The notes below the pieces were generated by a model that saw only the letters and a program-made list of their open reading frames with translations, was not told the origin of the DNA and did no database searches. Below, in pieces: positions 59,754 through 64,000 of a stretch of DNA of 64,000 nt. Every line of letters begins with the position of its first letter. The stretch's first letter is position 1. This DNA is from Pseudonocardia petroleophila (lineage in GTDB: Bacteria > Actinomycetota > Actinomycetes > Mycobacteriales > Pseudonocardiaceae). The DNA lies in NCBI RefSeq assembly GCF_014235185.1, contig NZ_CP060131.1, forward strand, positions 4,037,501 to 4,101,500, in the 5' to 3' direction. Both the position numbers and the translations under genes were made by a program.

Positions 59754-61030
59754 CGGTGCTGCGCCGGCAGGGGGCCGGGCGCAGCGGCTGGTGGGTGGTG
59801 CTGAGCGGCTCGGTGCTGCTCACCCTCCAGAACGGCCTGATCATGGCCGCGTTCGGCGCCTACCTCGTGGCGATCACGACGGAGACCGGGTGGTCGCCGG
59901 GCGTCATCGCGATCGGCTACGCGATCGTCCAGCTGGGCAACGGCTTCATCGCCCCGCTCACGGGCTGGTGCTGCGACCGGTTCGGCACCCGGGCCGTCTC
60001 CCGGGCCGGCACGCTCGTCACCGCGCTCGGGTTCGGGGTCGGCGGGATCGCCGTGGACGAGGGCCAGTTCCTCGCCGCCGTGGTGGTCATCGCGCTGGGC
60101 TGCTCCGCGGCCGGGATCATGCCCCTGACCGTGGCCGTGGTGCAGGTGCTGCCCGAGCGCCGCACCCTCGCGCTGGGCCTGCTGCCGAGCGGTGTGGCGC
60201 TCGGCGGGCTCGCGGTGCCGCTGGTCGTGCTGGCGCTGGAGGGGCTGGGCTGGCGGGTGACGTTCCTCGGGATCGCCGCCGTCACCGTGGCCGTCGGGCT
60301 GGCCGCGAGCGCGGTGCTGCCCTCGGAGCCGGTGGAGGCGCCGGTGGTCCCCGCCCCGGCCCCGGACGAGCGGGCCGCGGTGCGGCCCGCGGACGAGGAC
60401 CACGACCTGCGGGCCGCGGTCCGCACGGCGGCGTTCTGGCTGCTGGTCGTCGGGCACGGGGCGGCGCTGGTCGCGGTCAGCGCGATCAACCTGCACCTGG
60501 TGCCGCTGCTGACCCGCCACCACGGGATGTCCCTGGGCACGGCCGGGCTCGCGGTCGCGGCGATGTCGGTGGCGCAGCTGGTCGGCCAGGTCGTCACCGG
60601 CGTGATCGGCGACCGCATCGACAAGCGGCACCTCGCCGCGGGCTGCATGCTCGTGCAGTCGGCCGTGCTGCTGGTGATGGCCACGGCGTCCGGGTTCGGG
60701 GTGCTCGTCACCGCGGCCGTCGTGCACGGCCTGGCCTGGGGGCTGCGCGGGCCGGCGATGACCGCGATGCGCACCGACTACTTCGGCCTCACCTCCTTCG
60801 GCACGATCATGGGCTGGTCGATGGGGTTCGTGTCCCTGGGCCTCGTGCTCGGCCCGCTGCTGGTCACGGCGGTCGAGGCCGGGCCGGGCGGCTACCCGCT
60901 GGCCCTCGTCCTGCTGGCCGCGGTGACGGGGGTGGGGATGGCCGCCTTCCTCGGGCTGCGCCCGCCGGCGTTCCGCGTCGGTCGGCCGCGCGGCGGTCGG
61001 GACGCCCCCGACCGGTGCGCGACCGGGTGA
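59750..61030 (+). CDS. Major facilitator superfamily transporter
   Basis: A 426-residue MFS permease with two six-helix halves joined by an acidic cytoplasmic loop (about residues 200-222). The first loop carries DRFGTRAVSRAG and the second half GDRIDKRHLA, the repeated MFS D-R/K signature. It resembles monocarboxylate or oxalate:formate antiporter-type MFS proteins. The ATG overlaps the broken ligase stop, so its original promoter may have been lost in the deletion. It probably imports an aromatic or carboxylic acid. Confidence 0.85.
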   Translation: MTVLRRQGAGRSGWWVVLSGSVLLTLQNGLIMAAFGAYLVAITTETGWSPGVIAIGYAIVQLGNGFIAPLTGWCCDRFGTRAVSRAGTLVTALGFGVGGIAVDEGQFLAAVVVIALGCSAAGIMPLTVAVVQVLPERRTLALGLLPSGVALGGLAVPLVVLALEGLGWRVTFLGIAAVTVAVGLAASAVLPSEPVEAPVVPAPAPDERAAVRPADEDHDLRAAVRTAAFWLLVVGHGAALVAVSAINLHLVPLLTRHHGMSLGTAGLAVAAMSVAQLVGQVVTGVIGDRIDKRHLAAGCMLVQSAVLLVMATASGFGVLVTAAVVHGLAWGLRGPAMTAMRTDYFGLTSFGTIMGWSMGFVSLGLVLGPLLVTAVEAGPGGYPLALVLLAAVTGVGMAAFLGLRPPAFRVGRPRGGRDAPDRCATG

Positions 61031-61048
61031 CGGGCGCAGGCCGTCACC
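61026..61048 (+). terminator. Hairpin terminator at the end of the MFS gene
   Basis: GGTGACGG and CCGTCACC form a perfect 8-bp stem around GCGCAGG. The left arm includes the MFS stop codon. Confidence 0.5.
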
Positions 61049-61083
61049 GGCGGCGGCCCGTCGTGGTCCCGCAAGGTGCCGGT

Positions 61084-61099
61084 CGGCGGTCGTCCGCCG
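61084..61099 (-). terminator. Small hairpin after the LysR gene
   Basis: CGGCGG and CCGCCG form a 6-bp stem around TCGT, eight bases beyond the LysR stop on the minus strand. Short, so only a candidate. Confidence 0.35.
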
Positions 61100-61107
61100 C
61101 GAGCGCC

Positions 61108-62022
61108 TCAGGCGGGCGGCCCGCTCCCACCGGAGGGACGACCGGCCGGCCGGTCGGTGCCCGACAGCATCCGGGCGAGGGGGGCGGACGGGTTGTCGGG
61201 TCGCCACACCGCGGCGAGGTCGACCCGCCGGGCGGCACCGTCGAGGTGCCGCAGCACGACGCCCGCCCGGTCGAGCGCGGCGACGGAGGAGGGGACGACC
61301 GCGAGCCCGATCCCGGCGGCGACGAGACCGAGGACGGTCTGCATCAGCCACACCCCGCGCTGGGCGACCCGCGGCGTGACACCGGCGTCGGCGAACGCGG
61401 CCCCGACGGCCGCGTGCAGGCCGGGGACGTCGTGCTGCTCGGGGAGCACGAACGGCTCGTCGGCCACGTCGGTGAGCGCGACGCGCGACCGGGCGGCGGC
61501 CGGGTGGTGCGCGGGCAGCGCGAGGAGCAGCTCCTCGGACCCGAGCCACCGGTGGTCCAGGTCGGGCTCGGGGGCGGGCAGGTAGAGGACGGCGAGGTCG
61601 AGGCTGCGGTCGCGAACCGACCGGAGCAGGGCGTCGGGGTCCCGCTCGCGCAGCGTCAGCTCGACGTCGGGGTGCCCGGCGCGGAACCCGCGCAGCAGGT
61701 CCGACAGCGCACCGTTGATCGCGGACGGCACGAAGCCGACGGAGAGCCTGCCGAGGGAGCCGTCCGCGACGCGGCGCACCAGCCGGGCGGTGTCGTCGAG
61801 GTCGGCGAGCAGCCGCCGGGCCTCGGGCAGCAGGGCCGCGCCGGCCGCGGTGAGCCGGACCGCGCGTCGTGACCGGTCGAACAGGGTGGCGCCGAGGTCC
61901 TTCTCCAGCAGCGCGATCTGCTGGCTCAGCGGGGGCTGGGCCATGTGCAACCGCTCGGCGGCCCGGGTGAAGCTGAGCTCGTCGGCGACCGCGACGAAGT
62001 AGCGGAGCCGGCGGAATCGCAT
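61108..62022 (-). CDS. LysR family transcriptional regulator
   Basis: A 304-residue LysR protein. The N-terminal winged helix is standard (RRLRYFVAVADELSFTRAAERL, MAQPPLSQQIALLEKDLGATLF), and the effector domain begins around residue 90 (LSVGFVPSAINGAL). The opening resembles CatR/CatM/BenM-type regulators of aromatic degradation. The ATG is at 62022. It is divergent from the pcaIJF-like genes with a 69-base gap holding ATATG (62032-62036) and CATAT (62061-62065), which may be half-sites or -10 elements. It probably activates that operon in response to a pathway intermediate. Confidence 0.9.
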   Translation of the reverse strand: MRFRRLRYFVAVADELSFTRAAERLHMAQPPLSQQIALLEKDLGATLFDRSRRAVRLTAAGAALLPEARRLLADLDDTARLVRRVADGSLGRLSVGFVPSAINGALSDLLRGFRAGHPDVELTLRERDPDALLRSVRDRSLDLAVLYLPAPEPDLDHRWLGSEELLLALPAHHPAAARSRVALTDVADEPFVLPEQHDVPGLHAAVGAAFADAGVTPRVAQRGVWLMQTVLGLVAAGIGLAVVPSSVAALDRAGVVLRHLDGAARRVDLAAVWRPDNPSAPLARMLSGTDRPAGRPSGGSGPPA

Positions 62023-62091
62023 AGGCGCAGCATATGGGTCGCCACGAAGCAGATGTTGGACATATCGAGAGGTGCGGGGGACGCTCGGGGC

Positions 62092-62745
62092 ATGCCCCTC
62101 CCCGTTCTGGACCCCGCCGCCGCGGTCTCTCGCATCCCCGACGGCGCCACCGTCATGGTCGGCGGGTTCGGCCTGGTCGGCGCGCCCCTGACCCTGATCG
62201 ACGCGCTCCTGACGCACTCGTCGGTGACGGACCTGACGGTCGTCAGCAACAACCTCGGCGAGCCCGGCCGCGGGCTCGGGAAGCTGCTCCTGGAGGGCCG
62301 CGTCGCCAAGGCCGTCGGCTCCTACTTCACCAGCAACCCCGACGTCGTCGCCGCCTACCAGGAGGACCGCCTGGAGATCGACCTCGTGCCGCAGGGCACG
62401 CTGGCCGAGGCGATCCGGGCCGGGGGAGCGGGCATCGGCGGCTTCTACACGCGCACCGGCTGGGGCACCGCGCTCGGCGAGGGCCGCGACGAGCGGGTGA
62501 TCCGCGGCGAGCCCCACGTCTACCAGGAGAGCCTGCGCGCCGACGTCGCACTCGTGCGGGCCCGCGCCGCCGACGAGCTCGGCAACCTCGTCTACGCCAA
62601 GACCGCGCGCAACTTCAACCCCGACATGGCCACCGCCGCCGACCTGGTGATCGCCGAGGTCGACGAGATCGTGCCGGTCGGCGCACTCGACCCGGAGGAG
62701 ATCGTGACCCCGCACCTGTTCGTCGACGTCCTGGTGCTCTCATGA
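62092..62745 (+). CDS. pcaI: 3-oxoacid (3-oxoadipate) CoA-transferase subunit A
   Basis: A 217-residue alpha subunit of class I CoA-transferases. Family segments are [40 protein letters not shown] and [13 protein letters not shown]. It works as a complex with the beta subunit to move CoA from succinyl-CoA to a 3-oxoacid. The ATG at 62092 begins just after GGGG. The PcaI assignment comes from the following beta subunit and thiolase genes and from the LysR; 3-oxoacid transferases for other substrates look alike. Confidence 0.82.
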   Translation: MPLPVLDPAAAVSRIPDGATVMVGGFGLVGAPLTLIDALLTHSSVTDLTVVSNNLGEPGRGLGKLLLEGRVAKAVGSYFTSNPDVVAAYQEDRLEIDLVPQGTLAEAIRAGGAGIGGFYTRTGWGTALGEGRDERVIRGEPHVYQESLRADVALVRARAADELGNLVYAKTARNFNPDMATAADLVIAEVDEIVPVGALDPEEIVTPHLFVDVLVLS

Positions 62746-63392
62746 GCGCCGTCCAGGAACGCATCGCCGCCCGCGTCGTGCCGCACATCCCGCCGGGTGC
62801 GGTGGTGAACCTCGGCATCGGCATCCCGACGCTGGTCGCCGACCACCTGCCCGGGTTCGCCGCGCACCTGCAGACCGAGAACGGCCTGCTCGGCGTCGGC
62901 CCGACCCCGGGGCCCGGCGAGGTCGATCCCGATCTCGTGCACGCGGGCAAGAAGCCCGTCACCGCCCGGCCCGGCGCCTCGTTCTTCGCGAGCTCCGCGT
63001 CGTTCGGGATGATCCGCGGCGGGCACGTCGAGGTCGCGGTGCTCGGCGCGCTGCAGATCGACGGGCGGGGCCGGATCGCGAACTGGTCGGTGCCCGGAAA
63101 GCCGGTGCTCGGCGTCGGCGGGGCGATGGACCTGCTGGTCGGGGCCCGCACCGTCGTCGTCGCGACCACGCACACCGCCAAGGACGGCACGCCCAAGATC
63201 GTCGCGGAGTGCTCCTACCCGCTCACGGCGCGGCGTCCGGTCGACGTGGTCGTCACCGAGCTGGCGACGTTCCGGGTGCGCGACGGCGGGCTCGTCCTGA
63301 CCGACCTGGCCGACGGCGTGACCCTCGACGAGGTGCGCGAGCGGACCGCTGCGCCCTTCCGCACCGAGATCCCGGAGGCCGTCGATGCGTGA
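62742..63392 (+). CDS. pcaJ: 3-oxoacid (3-oxoadipate) CoA-transferase subunit B
   Basis: A 216-residue beta subunit. [16 protein letters not shown] is followed by [10 protein letters not shown], which holds the catalytic Glu that forms the CoA thioester. [16 protein letters not shown] and [12 protein letters not shown] are further family blocks. The ATG overlaps the subunit A stop as ATGA. It completes the transferase that activates beta-ketoadipate, ahead of the thiolase encoded next. Confidence 0.85.
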   Translation: MSAVQERIAARVVPHIPPGAVVNLGIGIPTLVADHLPGFAAHLQTENGLLGVGPTPGPGEVDPDLVHAGKKPVTARPGASFFASSASFGMIRGGHVEVAVLGALQIDGRGRIANWSVPGKPVLGVGGAMDLLVGARTVVVATTHTAKDGTPKIVAECSYPLTARRPVDVVVTELATFRVRDGGLVLTDLADGVTLDEVRERTAAPFRTEIPEAVDA

Positions 63393-64000
63393 CGCCGTCA
63401 TCTGCGAGCCGCTGCGCACCCCGGTCGGCGGGTTCGGCGGCACCCTGCGCACCGTCCCCGCCCACGTCCTGGGCGCGACCGTGGTCCGCGCGGTGCTGGA
63501 GCGCAGCGGGCTGGACCCGGCCGCCGTCGACGAGCTGGTGCTCGGGCAGAGCTACCCGACCATGGACGCGCCCGCGGTCGGGCGGGTCGTCGCGCTCGAC
63601 GCCGGGCTGCCCGTCACCGTCACCGGCCAGCAGATCGACCGGCGCTGCGGCTCCGGGCTGCAGGCCGTGCTCACCGCCGCGATGCAGGTGCAGACCGGCG
63701 TGAGCGACGTCGTGCTGGCCGGGGGCGTCGAGTCGATGTCGCGGGCGCCGTTCTACTCCGCCGACATGCGCTGGGGCACCCCCGCGGGTCCGGGTCTGCT
63801 GCTGCACGACGCGCTGGCCCGCGGGCGTGTCACCGCGGGCGGCGAGAACTTCCCGGTGCCCGGCGGGATGCTGGAGACGGCGGAGAACCTGCGCCGCTCC
63901 TACGGCATCGGCCGCGACGAGCAGGACAAGCTGGCGGTGCGCTCGCACCGCCGGGCCGCCGCCGCGCAGGCCGCCGGGGTGTTCGCCGAGGAGATCGTGC
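63385..64000 (+). CDS. pcaF: Acetyl-CoA acetyltransferase/beta-ketoadipyl-CoA thiolase, 3' end outside the window
   Basis: The first 205 residues of a thiolase are present. The opening [18 protein letters not shown] and the active-site [11 protein letters not shown] (nucleophilic Cys near residue 90) are intact, followed by [16 protein letters not shown]. Thiolases of this type split beta-ketoadipyl-CoA to succinyl-CoA and acetyl-CoA. The ATG at 63385 overlaps the transferase gene by eight bases. Placement after the transferase genes supports PcaF; a general fatty-acid thiolase cannot be excluded. Confidence 0.82.
   Translation, partial: MRDAVICEPLRTPVGGFGGTLRTVPAHVLGATVVRAVLERSGLDPAAVDELVLGQSYPTMDAPAVGRVVALDAGLPVTVTGQQIDRRCGSGLQAVLTAAMQVQTGVSDVVLAGGVESMSRAPFYSADMRWGTPAGPGLLLHDALARGRVTAGGENFPVPGGMLETAENLRRSYGIGRDEQDKLAVRSHRRAAAAQAAGVFAEEIV

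Overview
The window is very GC-rich (a sampled 60-base line at 24541 is 88% G+C) and uses many GTG and some TTG starts. Its gene families are typical of actinobacteria: F420/FMN luciferase-like enzymes, a PPOX F420 protein, ANTAR and PucR regulators, a ROK repressor, and a CUT1 sugar transporter with no dedicated ATPase. I infer a metabolically versatile soil actinomycete of the Pseudonocardia type; the genus is a guess. No rRNA, tRNA, CRISPR array, insertion sequence or phage gene was seen. Most of the window is a chain of catabolic operons, each with its own regulator and with genes joined by 1-8 bp (mostly 4 bp ATGA/GTGA) overlaps.

Layout. (1) 1-12450: an eleven-gene minus-strand carbohydrate operon with an agarase-like hydrolase, three xylose-isomerase-like TIM barrels, a Gfo/Idh/MocA dehydrogenase, a CUT1 importer and a CUT2 importer. 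It is divergent from a ROK regulator. (2) 12548-21438: a Baeyer-Villiger monooxygenase, a regulator with two TetR DNA-binding domains in one chain, and an operon for an SMP-30 lactonase, an acyl-CoA ligase, two acyl-CoA dehydrogenases and an enoyl-CoA hydratase. Together these could turn a cyclic ketone into a lactone, a hydroxy acid and then a CoA ester for beta-oxidation. (3) 21927-31819: an eight-gene operon of paired paralogues (two amidohydrolases, two class III CoA-transferases, two acyl-CoA dehydrogenases) plus a Rieske protein and a hydratase, divergent from an AcoR-like activator. (4) 31832-38174: NIPSNAP protein, GntR regulator, three luciferase-like monooxygenases (one fused to a berberine-bridge-type FAD oxidase) and an HxlR regulator with an operator over its own start codon. 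(5) 38162-42306: cupin, RidA, SDR, TetR with three recognisable operators, and a ThDP enzyme.

(6) 42458-53582: PPOX protein, FAD hydroxylase of the 2,6-dihydroxypyridine hydroxylase type, GntR, DUF3500 protein, PucR, a three-subunit molybdenum hydroxylase, SDR and a cyclase-family hydrolase. I read this as a possible N-heteroaromatic degradation cluster. (7) 53704-56327: small proteins, a zinc anti-sigma-like domain, and STAS and GAF-ANTAR signalling proteins. (8) 56462-64000: SDR, alpha/beta hydrolase, muconolactone-isomerase-like protein, then a deletion scar where a GntR gene and an acyl-CoA ligase gene have both lost their 5' halves. These are followed by an MFS transporter, LysR and the start of a pcaIJF-like beta-ketoadipate operon cut by the window end.

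The most unusual items are the luciferase-like/FAD oxidase fusion with its operator-controlled HxlR gene, the deletion scar at about 58905, the shared TTGTCAA...AACG boxes around the BVMO pathway, and the uncharacterised paired-paralogue operon at 21927-29720.
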